A stretch of 64,000 nt of DNA from Nocardiopsis kunsanensis DSM 44524 (lineage in GTDB: Bacteria > Actinomycetota > Actinomycetes > Streptosporangiales > Streptosporangiaceae), in the NCBI RefSeq assembly GCF_000340965.1, contig NZ_ANAY01000003.1:235790-299789 (forward strand). Reading direction: 5' to 3'. Both the position numbers and the translations under genes were made by a program. The notes beneath the pieces were generated by a model, which had not been told where the DNA came from, made no database searches, and saw only the letters and a program-made list of their open reading frames with translations. Below, piece after piece: positions 52,093 through 60,054 of the stretch (the first letter of the stretch is position 1; every line of letters begins with the position of its first letter).

Positions 52093-53616
52093 CTAACGCT
52101 GCGACGCGGATCCGCTGTGGTCACCGCGGTAGCCGCTGCGGTTGTCCCCGCGGCGGTCGTTCCTGCGGTCGCCCCGGTAGCCGCCGCGGCGCTCGCCGCG
52201 CGGGCCGCCCTCGTTGCGGGGGCCGCCGTCGCGGTCGCCCCGGTAACCGCCCTCACGGCGGTCGTCCCGGTGTCCGCCCCGGGGGCCGCCGTCGCGGTCG
52301 CCCCGGTAGCCACCGCGTTTGCCGCCCCGGTAACCACCGCTGCGGCCGCCGCCGCGGTAGCCGCCGCCACGGCGCGGTCCGCCACGGCCGCGCCCACGGC
52401 GGGGACGCTCGGGCTCGGGCGGCTCGACCCAGGGCTCACCGGAGGGCTCCTGAGCACCGGTCACAGTGCTGAGCAGTTCATCTCCCGGGTTGACCAGGTG
52501 CTGCTTGGCCTCGACGCCGGCCTCGTTGATGAGGCGGCGGGCCATGCGGCGCTGGTTGGGCTGGACCAGGGAGACCACCGAACCGGAAGAACCGGCGCGG
52601 GCGGTGCGGCCTCCGCGGTGCAGGTAGTCCTTGTGGCCGGTGGGCAGGTCGACGTTGACCACCATGTCGATGCCGTCGACGTGGATACCGCGGGCGGCGA
52701 CGTCGGTGGCGACCAGGGCCTGGATGCGGCCCTCGCGGAACTTGGCGAGGGTGCGGGTGCGCACGCTCTGGGTCTTGCCGCCGTGCAGGGAAGCGCACGG
52801 GACACCGAGCTGGACGAGCTGCTCGCTGATGGTGTCGGCACGGTACTTGGACCGCACGAACAGGATGGTGCGCCCCTCGCGCGCGGCGATCTGCGAGACG
52901 ATCTTGTTCTTGTCGCGCGGCAGGACCTTGAGCAGGTGGTGCTCCATGGTCGTGACCTGCGAGACGGGCGGGTCGACCGAGTGCGTGCGCGGGTTGTTCA
53001 TGTACTTGCGCACCAGCTTGTCGACGTCGCCGTCGAGCGTGGCGGAGAACAGCAGGGTCTGGCCGCCGGGGCCGACCTGGTCCAGGAGCTCGCTGACCTG
53101 CGGCATGAAGCCCATGTCGCACATCTGGTCGGCCTCGTCCAGGACCGAGATCTCCACATCGCTCAGGTCGCAGGCGCCCTGCTCGATGAGGTCGGTGAGA
53201 CGGCCGGGGGTGGCGACGAGGACCTCGACGCCACGGCGCAGTTCGTTGATCTGGCGGGTGTAGGAGCTGCCTCCGACGACGTCGCCCACACGCACGCCGA
53301 GAACGCGGGCGTACTCACGCAGGGCGTCGCGGCCCTGGTGGGCGAGCTCGCGGGTGGGAACCAGGATCAGGGCCCGGGGGCGGGTGCTGGCGGCGCGGCG
53401 CTCGGCGGTACGCATCAGGACCGGCAGGCCGAAGGCCAGGGTCTTGCCCGAACCGGTACGGCCGCAACCGAGAACGTCGACCCCTTCGATGGCGTCGGGG
53501 ATGGTCGCGGCCTGGATCGGGAACGGGGTGGTCACACCGTTCTTGGCCAACGCTTCGACGATCTTGTCCGGAAGACCGAGGTTGTCGAACGCAGGCTCTA
53601 CGGCAGTGTCCGTCAA
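52093..53616 (-). CDS. DEAD-box ATP-dependent RNA helicase with RGG-rich tail
   Basis: A 507-residue DEAD-box protein. Q-motif PFPIQAATIPDAI, motif I GRTGSGKT, Ia PTRELAHQ, Ib TPGRLTDL, motif II VLDEADQM, III LFSATLD, IV ILFVRSK, V ATDVAARGIHVDG and VI HRGGRTARAG. After residue about 400 comes a 100-residue basic low-complexity tail of GYRG, RGG and RDGGPR repeats that should bind RNA. Such helicases help ribosome assembly and mRNA decay, often in the cold. The start is TTG 53616, decided by AGGAAGG 9-10 bases upstream; longer frames lack a ribosome site. Preceded by a leader of up to 327 bp. Confidence 0.9.
   Translation of the reverse strand: MTDTAVEPAFDNLGLPDKIVEALAKNGVTTPFPIQAATIPDAIEGVDVLGCGRTGSGKTLAFGLPVLMRTAERRAASTRPRALILVPTRELAHQGRDALREYARVLGVRVGDVVGGSSYTRQINELRRGVEVLVATPGRLTDLIEQGACDLSDVEISVLDEADQMCDMGFMPQVSELLDQVGPGGQTLLFSATLDGDVDKLVRKYMNNPRTHSVDPPVSQVTTMEHHLLKVLPRDKNKIVSQIAAREGRTILFVRSKYRADTISEQLVQLGVPCASLHGGKTQSVRTRTLAKFREGRIQALVATDVAARGIHVDGIDMVVNVDLPTGHKDYLHRGGRTARAGSSGSVVSLVQPNQRRMARRLINEAGVEAKQHLVNPGDELLSTVTGAQEPSGEPWVEPPEPERPRRGRGRGGPRRGGGYRGGGRSGGYRGGKRGGYRGDRDGGPRGGHRDDRREGGYRGDRDGGPRNEGGPRGERRGGYRGDRRNDRRGDNRSGYRGDHSGSASQR
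52100..52420 (-). repeat. GYRG/RDGGPR coding repeats of the helicase tail
   Basis: Imperfect repeats of GGYRGDRDGGPR-like units encode the basic C-terminus of the DEAD-box protein. The same DNA read on the other strand gives Ala/Val/Thr-rich frames, which are shadows. Confidence 0.8.
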
Positions 53617-53943
53617 GTGACGTTTACCTTCCTCATAGTGTGGCGGCGTTTCGAGGAAGGCTTCGCGCAGGCCGGGCGGCCTCGGCGAAGAAATCACACA
53701 AACGCGCCTTAATCGCACGCGGAACCGGACCCCGTCACGGGGCTCTGTGCTCACTCGGGGTGACAAGCGCGGCGCCGGATTCATCGGCAACGCGTCTTTC
53801 CGCGTCTGGACGGCCTGGCGCGCTCGGATGCGCACGGCTTTCGAACGACCGCCTTCAGCAGCTTACTAGAGATCCCTCGGGGGCGGGGACGGAGCGGGCT
53901 TTTTTCCCGGTGATACGGGTCTCCCCGCCCGCTCCGGGACTTC
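53617..53943. other. Leader/intergenic region of the DEAD-box helicase with hairpin
   Basis: 327 bp without a gene. At its right end GGAGCGGGC (53891-53899) pairs with GCCCGCTCC (53927-53935), a 9-bp stem with an inner CCCG/CGGG pair, likely the terminator of the enoyl-CoA hydratase gene. The 11-mer CAGCTTACTAG occurs at about 53862-53872 and again before the WhiB gene. A long 5' leader would be in line with the cold-type regulation of such helicases, but no known element was identified. Confidence 0.4.
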
Positions 53944-54780
53944 TCAGGAGCGGCCGGCCGTGCTCTGGGCGAGGACGGTGAGCCGGCCGATCTGGGCGCG
54001 GCGCTCGGCTGCCGCCTGCTCCTCGAGGCTGTTCCCGGGGGCGGCCTGCAGGAGCGCCTTGGTGGCGGTGGCCGCGCCGGGGTCGAGCTCCAGGAGTGCG
54101 GTGACGGCGTCGGAGACCGCACCGTCGAGCTCGTCGGAGGGCACCACGAGGGTGGCCAGGCCGAGTTCGCGGGCCTCCTCCGCCTCGACCCGGCGTGCGG
54201 TCAGGCAGATCTCGGTGGCGCGGTGCACACCGACGATGTCGACCAGCGGCTTGGTGCCGGTCAGGTCGGGGACCAGCCCCAGGGCGGGCTCCTTCATGCA
54301 GAACTTGGCGTCGTCGGCGAGGACGCGCAGGTCGCAGGAGAGGGCGAGTTGGAACCCGGCACCGATGGCGTGGCCGCGCACGGCGGCGACGGTGACCAGG
54401 TCGGGGCGGCGCAGCCAGGTGAAGCCGGCCTGCAGCTCCGCGATGTAGGAGTCCAGGTCCTCCTCGTCGGCCGATCCGTCGGCCAGGCCGGCCACGATCG
54501 AGCGCTCGCCGTCCACACCCTCGGGGGTGAACATGTTGAGGTCGATCCCGGCGGAGAAGATGTCGCCCTTGCCGGACAGGACCACCACGCGCACCTCCTC
54601 GGGCAGGGCACTGCCGATGCGCGCCATGGTGGTCCAGGTACGTCCGGTCATGGCGTTGCGCCGCTCGGGGCGGCTGATGGTCAGGTGGGCCACACGCCCG
54701 TCGATGGTGAGCTCGAGCCCGGCCCGGCCGAGCTCCTCCTCGGTGGGCAGGGACTCGTGCGCGTTGGGGTCCTGTGCCAT
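53944..54780 (-). CDS. Enoyl-CoA hydratase/isomerase family protein
   Basis: A 278-residue crotonase-fold enzyme. Oxyanion-hole segments: DIFSAGIDLNMF (with the AGxDL strand) and RGHAIGAGFQLALSCDLRV; active-site region FCMKEPALGLVPDLTG, where Glu of KEPALG is at the hydratase position, while the second catalytic Glu position is Asp (VPDLTG). It therefore may be a hydratase or an isomerase. The C-terminal helix is Ala-rich. ATG 54780 follows GGAGG. A TACT-N4-AGTA repeat lies 36-47 bp upstream and may be its operator. Role: fatty-acid or related acyl-CoA breakdown. Confidence 0.9.
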   Translation of the reverse strand: MAQDPNAHESLPTEEELGRAGLELTIDGRVAHLTISRPERRNAMTGRTWTTMARIGSALPEEVRVVVLSGKGDIFSAGIDLNMFTPEGVDGERSIVAGLADGSADEEDLDSYIAELQAGFTWLRRPDLVTVAAVRGHAIGAGFQLALSCDLRVLADDAKFCMKEPALGLVPDLTGTKPLVDIVGVHRATEICLTARRVEAEEARELGLATLVVPSDELDGAVSDAVTALLELDPGAATATKALLQAAPGNSLEEQAAAERRAQIGRLTVLAQSTAGRS

Positions 54781-54815
54781 GGTTCCTCCGTCGTTTCGGT
54801 CGGGAACCACGACCA

Positions 54816-54827
54816 TACTCTCCAGTA
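54816..54827. promoter_or_regulatory. Inverted repeat TACT-N4-AGTA upstream of the enoyl-CoA hydratase gene
   Basis: TACT (54816-54819), CTCC, AGTA (54824-54827), 36 bp before the start codon. It shares ACTCTNCAGTAAC with the site at 45198-45211. Confidence 0.4.
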
Positions 54828-54862
54828 ACTTGGGGTGGTGCGACGCACCCGGACCTGGCGGG

Positions 54863-55069
54863 TCAGGCGGTGCGTGTGTCGCCGCCGCGGCCGCGCAGCT
54901 CGGCCCCGGAGCCCTTCAGGCGCCGGCGCACGTACCCGTAGGAACGGCCGGTGGCCGCGCACAGCGAACGGATGCTCTCACCCGCGTCGTAGCGGCGCCG
55001 GAGCTCGGCGGCCAGTTCGTCGTCGCCGTCGGCCGAGACCGGCGTGCCCCTCCTGGGAACCTCGTCCAC
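54863..55069 (-). CDS. Small helix-turn-helix protein
   Basis: A 68-residue basic protein: VPRRGTPVSADGDDELAAEL, then RRRYDAGESIRSLCAATGRSYGYVRRRL, a helix-turn-helix of the resolvase/sigma-like type, and a GRGG tail. Very short DNA-binding proteins of this exact style are widespread in actinobacteria; function is unknown. Start GTG 55069 is supported by the conserved N-terminus. It lies between the ABC-F gene upstream and the enoyl-CoA hydratase. Confidence 0.8.
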   Translation of the reverse strand: MDEVPRRGTPVSADGDDELAAELRRRYDAGESIRSLCAATGRSYGYVRRRLKGSGAELRGRGGDTRTA

Positions 55070-55230
55070 GAACCCTCATCCCTTCTGCCGGAGAGCACCA
55101 GCCTAGATCTTCGCCGGGGCCGGGAACAGGCTCCTCCCGCCGCGCCGGGACAGTGGCGGGCGCAGGAGCGGGGGCGGCGACCGGCCTGTGGGGACGGTCG
55201 CACCGCGGCCACCGGGTGGCCCGTACCGCC

Positions 55231-56829
55231 TCAGGCCAGGGCGATGAGTTCGTTGAACTCGGAGGTCCACATGTCCTCGACGCCGTCGGGCAACATGATG
55301 ACCCGTTCCGGCTGGAGTGCCTCGACCGCGCCTTCGTCGTGTGTGACCAGTACGATCGCGCCCTTGTAGTTGCGCAACGCGTTGAGGATCTCCTCCCGGC
55401 TGGCCGGGTCGAGGTTGTTGGTGGGCTCGTCCAGCAGCAGCACGTTGGCGCTGGAGACCACGAGGGTGGCCAGGGCCAGACGGGTCTTCTCACCACCGGA
55501 GAGCACCCCGGCCGGCTTGTCGACGTCGTCCCCGCTGAACAGGAACGATCCGAGCGTGCGCCGGGCCTCGACGTCGGGCAGGTCGGGAGCGGCGCTCATC
55601 ATGTTCTCGAGCACGCTGAGGTTGACGTCGAGAGTCTCGTGCTCCTGGGCGTAGTAGCCGAGTTTGAGTCCGTGTCCGGGCAGGATCCGGCCGGTGTCGG
55701 GCTGCTCGATGCTGCCGAGCAGGCGCAGCAGGGTCGTCTTGCCCGCACCGTTGAGTCCGAGGATCACCACACGGCTGCCCCGGTCGATGGCCAGGTCGAC
55801 ACCGGTGAAGATCTCCAGGGACCCGTAGGACTTGGACAGCCCTTCGGCGGACAGCGGTGTGCGCCCGCTGGGCGCGGGGTCGGGGAAACGCAGTTTGGCT
55901 ACCTTGTCGACCTTGCGCACGCCCTGGACCCCGTCCATGAGCTTGTCGGCCCGGTTGATCATCTGCTGGGCGGCGCGGGCCTTGGTGGCCTTGGCGCGGA
56001 ACTTGTCGGCCTGCTTGCGCAGCGTCTCGGCCTGCTTCTCGGCGTTGGAGAGCTCACGGCGGCGGCGCTTCTCGTCGGCCTCGCGCTGGACCTGGTACTG
56101 GCGCCAGCCCATGTTGTAGACGTCGATGGTGGAGCGGTTGGCATCCAGGTAGAAGACGCGGTTGACCACGTCCTCGACGAGTTCGACGTCGTGGCTGATG
56201 ACGACGAGCCCGCCCTGGTGGTTCTTGAGGAAGTCGCGCAGCCAGGCGATGGAGTCGGCGTCCAGGTGGTTGGTGGGCTCGTCCAGCAGCAGGGTGTCGG
56301 CGTCACTGAACAGGATGCGGGCGAGCTCGATACGTCGGCGCTGTCCGCCCGAGAGGGTACGCAGGGGCTGGCCCAGGACCTGGTCGGGAAGCCCCAGGCT
56401 GGAGGCGATCGCCGCGGCCTCGGACTCGGCCGCGTATCCGCCCAGCACGTGGAGGCGCTCATCCCAACGGGCGTACTGGCGCACACCTTTGCTGCGCGTC
56501 TTCTCGTGGTCGCTGGCCATCTTCTTCTCGGCCTCACGCAGGCCGCGGAAGGCCTCGTCGATGCCTCGGGCGGAGAGGATACGGTCCCGGGCGAGGACGT
56601 CGAGGTCGCCGGTGCGCGGGTCCTGAGGCAGGTAACCGATGCTTCCGGAGGAGGTGACGGTACCGTCGGTGGGTTGGCCCTCCCCCGCCAGGATGCGGGT
56701 CAGGGTGGTCTTGCCCGCACCGTTGCGCCCCACCAGACCGATCTTGTCCCCGGCGGCGACCCGGAAGGAAGTCGGCTCCAACAGGAGACGGGGTCCGACG
56801 CGCAGTTCGAGGTCGGTGGCGATCAACAT
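55231..56829 (-). CDS. ABC-F family ATPase (EttA/Uup-like)
   Basis: A 532-residue ABC-F protein. Domain 1: GRNGAGKTT, LSGGQRRRIELARIL and TLLLDEPTNHLD. Linker: a long charged coiled coil (READEKRRRRELSNAEKQAE), the P-site tRNA interaction motif, with KQADKFRAKATKARAAQ. Domain 2: GLNGAGKTT, LSGGEKTRLALATLV and VLLLDEPTNNLD. In domain 2 the signature and Walker motifs are canonical, so both sites look active. Such proteins act on the ribosome, adjusting translation or giving antibiotic protection. It is the second ABC-F in the window and quite different from the first. ATG 56829. Confidence 0.93.
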   Translation of the reverse strand: MLIATDLELRVGPRLLLEPTSFRVAAGDKIGLVGRNGAGKTTLTRILAGEGQPTDGTVTSSGSIGYLPQDPRTGDLDVLARDRILSARGIDEAFRGLREAEKKMASDHEKTRSKGVRQYARWDERLHVLGGYAAESEAAAIASSLGLPDQVLGQPLRTLSGGQRRRIELARILFSDADTLLLDEPTNHLDADSIAWLRDFLKNHQGGLVVISHDVELVEDVVNRVFYLDANRSTIDVYNMGWRQYQVQREADEKRRRRELSNAEKQAETLRKQADKFRAKATKARAAQQMINRADKLMDGVQGVRKVDKVAKLRFPDPAPSGRTPLSAEGLSKSYGSLEIFTGVDLAIDRGSRVVILGLNGAGKTTLLRLLGSIEQPDTGRILPGHGLKLGYYAQEHETLDVNLSVLENMMSAAPDLPDVEARRTLGSFLFSGDDVDKPAGVLSGGEKTRLALATLVVSSANVLLLDEPTNNLDPASREEILNALRNYKGAIVLVTHDEGAVEALQPERVIMLPDGVEDMWTSEFNELIALA

Positions 56830-57028
56830 GGGTGGAGCTTCCTCGGCGATGGGGTGGTGGACACGTGCGGTGGCCCGAGCGGTCCCAGGGGTGGGATCTG
56901 GGCAACCCGCCCAGCCTAACCGCAGACGGATGGGGCCCGGATAGGGTCTCGGCCATGCTTCGGCCCCGCACCCGCGGCCAACGAGCACGGAGGCCGACTC
57001 ATTCCCTGCGTTGCGCAGGGGCCGGAGC

Positions 57029-58330
57029 TCAGGTCCCCGCAGTTCCCCGCTCTGCCGGCCCGGACCGGGCCGCGGCCGTCGCACCGGATCCGTCCTCCAC
57101 AGTGGCCCGCTCCTCCTCGTGGGGGTCCGTTCTGCCGGAGGACCGGTTCCTCAGGAGCGCCGCGACGACAGCGGCGATCGGTGTGGCCAGGAACATCCCG
57201 GGGACGTTGCCGACGATGGCACCGATGGAGATGGCCAGCAGCACGACCGCGGACGGCAGCTCCAGCGCTTGGCCGTAGATACGGGGCGCGAACAGGTTGC
57301 TCTCCAACTGCTGCACCACGATGACGCCGATGGTGACGACCAGTGCGGCGACCCACCCCTCGGCGACGAAGGTGACCAGAGCGGCGAGGATGCCCGTGGC
57401 GAAGGCACCGATCACCGGTAGGAACGCGCCGACGAAGGTCAGTACGATCAGAGGGATGGCCAGGCTCGGTTCCAGGACGATGAGCAGCACGATGCCGATG
57501 AAGAAGGCGTCGAACAGGCCGACCATCGCCACACCGCGCACGTAGCGGCCCATGACGTCGTAGGCCACCTTGCCCGCGTGGCGCAGCCCCGGGCGGGACT
57601 TGGGGGGAAGCAGCGTGGTGAACCAGTCCATCAGCTTGTCGCCGGCGTGCAGGAAGTAGACGGTCAGCACGATGGCCAGGATGAGTCCGATGAGCACCTG
57701 GACCACGGCCGAACCCGCCGTGAGCGCCCCGCTCACCAACTGGCTCTGGTTGTCGATGACCGTGCTCTGGATCTGTACCCAGGCCTGGTCGATCAGTTCG
57801 GTGAACAGCCTCGGGTCGAGGCCGAAGGGCACTTGGAGATCACGGAGTTCGTTGACGGCACTGGAGACGCTGGCGACGAGCCCGCCGAACCCCTGCATGG
57901 CGGGGGTGACGATCAGCGAGACGACACCGCTGAGGACCACCAGCGCGGTGACCATGGCCAGGGTCGTCGACAGTCCGCGGCCGAGCCCCTTACGGCGCAG
58001 GAAGAGTACGAGGGGCATCAGCAGCGCGGTGATGAAGACCGCGATGATCACCGGGAGGGTGACGACCCAGATGTAGGCGAGCCCGTACAGCAGCAGGCCG
58101 ATGACCACACCGATGATCAGCACACGCCAGGAGGCGTCGCTGATGCTCCGGAGCAGGTCCTCCGCACCGACGTCGTCCTCCGCCTCGGTCTCGGCCACGG
58201 CCTTCCTGGCCTCCGCCTGGGCGTTGACGGCCTCCTCGGCCTCCAGCTGCTTGCGGCGCTCGGCTCTGGCTCTGCGCGCTTCCAACCACTTCTTCAGGAG
58301 CGCCCACACTCCAGGCCGCTGGGCTTGCAC
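57029..58330 (-). CDS. AI-2E family transporter (PerM-like)
   Basis: A 433-residue membrane protein of the UPF0118/PerM family. N-terminal cytoplasmic helix rich in Arg/Glu/Ala (about residues 10-60), then about eight hydrophobic helices: VLIIGVVIGLLLYGLAYIWVV, VIIAVFITALLMPLVLFL, and a C-terminal run with LPVIGAFATGILAALVTFV and VVQQLESNLFAPRIYGQAL plus LPSAVVLLAISIGAIVGNVPG, the family signature. Members export autoinducer-2 or act as sodium/proton antiporters; the actual role here is unknown. GTG 58330 has GGAG 6 bases upstream. Confidence 0.9.
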   Translation of the reverse strand: MQAQRPGVWALLKKWLEARRARAERRKQLEAEEAVNAQAEARKAVAETEAEDDVGAEDLLRSISDASWRVLIIGVVIGLLLYGLAYIWVVTLPVIIAVFITALLMPLVLFLRRKGLGRGLSTTLAMVTALVVLSGVVSLIVTPAMQGFGGLVASVSSAVNELRDLQVPFGLDPRLFTELIDQAWVQIQSTVIDNQSQLVSGALTAGSAVVQVLIGLILAIVLTVYFLHAGDKLMDWFTTLLPPKSRPGLRHAGKVAYDVMGRYVRGVAMVGLFDAFFIGIVLLIVLEPSLAIPLIVLTFVGAFLPVIGAFATGILAALVTFVAEGWVAALVVTIGVIVVQQLESNLFAPRIYGQALELPSAVVLLAISIGAIVGNVPGMFLATPIAAVVAALLRNRSSGRTDPHEEERATVEDGSGATAAARSGPAERGTAGT

Positions 58331-58452
58331 ATGGACTCCATTCTCTGCTCATTCACGCGGGGGCCGCCGGAGGGAGCGGCGGTGTGTGTTGTGGAGGGGG
58401 ATGCGTAGAGTTCAGGTCCGGTTCTGCCCGATCCGGCGAAGGGTCAACGGTC

Positions 58453-58860
58453 TCAGAACTGCCAGGGTTCCCGGGGGTCGCCGGAACTGACGATCTCGTT
58501 GCCGAAGGGGGCGAGGGCGACCGGGATCATCTTGAGCGAGGCCCAGGCCATGGGGATACCGATGATGGTGACCGCCAGGCCCAGGGCGGTGGCGATGTGA
58601 CCGATGGTCAGCCACCAACCGGCCACGATCACCCAGATGACGTTGCCGACCGTGCTGATGCCGCTGGGGCTCTCCCGGCGTACGAGGTCGCGGCCGAAGG
58701 GCCAGATGGCGTAGCTGGCCATGCGGAAGGAGGCGACTCCGAAAGGGATCGTCACGATGAGCACGCAGCAGATGAGGCCGGCGAAGACGTAGCCGACCGC
58801 CAGCCAGAAGCCGGCGACGAAGATCCAGATGATGTTGAGGACGAGCCGCAAGAGGGCCAC
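58453..58860 (-). CDS. YccF domain-containing membrane protein
   Basis: A 135-residue protein with two YccF (DUF307) repeats: VLNIIWIFVAGFWLAVGYVF and VGNVIWVIVAGWWLTIGHIA, each followed by IxCxTIPFGxAxFRMASYAIWPFGR-like and IIGIPMAWASLKMIPVALAPFG. Four hydrophobic segments. Function unknown; YccF is a small inner-membrane family. GTG 58860 with GGAG about 10 bases upstream. It ends about 120 bases from the AI-2E family start on the same strand. Confidence 0.9.
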   Translation of the reverse strand: MALLRLVLNIIWIFVAGFWLAVGYVFAGLICCVLIVTIPFGVASFRMASYAIWPFGRDLVRRESPSGISTVGNVIWVIVAGWWLTIGHIATALGLAVTIIGIPMAWASLKMIPVALAPFGNEIVSSGDPREPWQF

Positions 58861-59643
58861 GGTGTCTTGTCTCCTTCTTCGGGCCCCGCAGAGGGGGCGG
58901 CGGACGGGTGCGGCACGGAACCTGCGGAGCATGCCGTACTCGTGCGTTTCTACCGTCTGTGACGCGGCGGTGCCACGACCTGTTCCGCGCCGCGTCCCCG
59001 GCCCTTGCCACAGAGGACCGGCGGGGTGGCGGTACTCGGGGCGGCGGTTCTCCCGTGGCCGTACAGGGCTGCTGTCAGCGCTCTTCCAGGACACCGGTGG
59101 CCGGCGTCCGCGTTCCCGCCGGCGCCGACACCGGCTGCTCTGCGTGAGGACATACGGCCATACCCAAACTTGACCGAGCATTGGGACCGTAATGTGATCG
59201 GCGTATCAGCAAGGGGCCCTAGGCAGGCGGGACATCGCGCCATACGATGTGCGGTGTCCTTCTCGAGGGGTCCACTCCCGCGATATTGGACAAACTCACA
59301 CAAACAACCAGAGATCAGCCGCAAGGCGTCAGGTTTCGGTAACGGTTGTATGAGTAATTTCCCTACCCCCCGTGCACGAGCGGGAGTGGGGATGGCATGA
59401 TTACGTACCGGCTCGGACGGAGGCTCGTCACCGCCTCCGCCGCCTTCGCGTGAGAGCACTCCGCCCTTCGGATTCACTGCCGCTCAGGTCTGTGCTTCTC
59501 GTGGTCTCAACCACATCGGGGAACATCGTTCGCATCGCCCGGCGTTTGCGTCGTGCGGAGTGAGCTCACGTCGCATGACGAACTTTTGGTGACTGAAGCT
59601 TTTTCGACAGCTTACTAGTGATTTCAGTAGAGGTGGTTCAAGC
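58861..59643. promoter_or_regulatory. Long region upstream of the WhiB-family gene
   Basis: 783 bp without a supported gene; the right two thirds are visibly AT-richer than the average of the window. TTGACC at about 59170-59175 with TAATGT downstream could be a promoter toward the WhiB gene. A tiny frame at 59397-59453 (18 codons, MITYRLGRRLVTASAAFA) might be a leader peptide but has no proof. The sequence CAGCTTACTAGTGATTT at about 59609-59625 lies just before the WhiB ribosome site and may be a -10-type element. No RNA gene recognised. Confidence 0.4.
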
Positions 59644-59943
59644 ATGTCTCAGGTACGTCGGCAGGCCGCACTGCGCCCCCGCCCGAGCTGGGGGTGGCAG
59701 GATGCCGCCGCGTGCCGGGGCGAGGACCTTGTGCTCTTCTTCGGACCCGACGGCGAACGCCAGCCCGAGCGGGAGATCCGGGAGCGCAAGGCCAAGGAGA
59801 TCTGCGCGGCCTGCCCGGTTCGGACCGACTGCCTGGACTACGCGATCTCGCGTCCAGAGAAGTACGGCACCTGGGGCGGCCTCAACGAGGACGAGCGCGC
59901 TTCCGAGCGCCGCCGCCGCATGCGCCGCGCCAACGCTGCCTAG
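59644..59943 (+). CDS. WhiB family iron-sulfur transcriptional regulator
   Basis: A 99-residue WhiB-like protein. Four cluster-binding Cys: Cys24, Cys54, Cys57 and Cys63 (CRGEDLVLFF; ICAACPVRTDC). The turn motif GTWGG replaces the common G(V/I)WGG, followed by LNEDERASE and a basic tail RRRRMRRA for DNA contact. FFGPDGERQPEREIRERKAKE is of the WhiD/WhiB3 style, but the paralogue cannot be fixed. WhiB proteins bind a [4Fe-4S] cluster and the principal sigma factor, controlling development, redox response or drug resistance. GAGGTGG lies 7 bases before the ATG. The long upstream region suggests complex regulation. Confidence 0.93.
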   Translation: MSQVRRQAALRPRPSWGWQDAAACRGEDLVLFFGPDGERQPEREIRERKAKEICAACPVRTDCLDYAISRPEKYGTWGGLNEDERASERRRRMRRANAA

Positions 59944-60054
59944 CTCATCGTCGGTAGACACAGACCTCCCCGGTGGCCCCGGCCCCGAATGAACCCGTGG
60001 CGCCCCGACACATCCACGTCGGCGGCGCCGCGGGTTCTTTCATGCCCGGCCCCT

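Noticed and set aside
52093..52457. Ala/Val/Thr-rich open frames over the helicase tail
   Set aside because: They are other-frame readings of the GYRG/RGG codons of the DEAD-box protein and have no ribosome site.
59644..59943. Naming the WhiB-family gene as whiB7/wblC
   Set aside because: No AT-hook (RGRP) tail is present; the C-terminus is a simple Arg-rich run, so the drug-resistance regulator is not supported.
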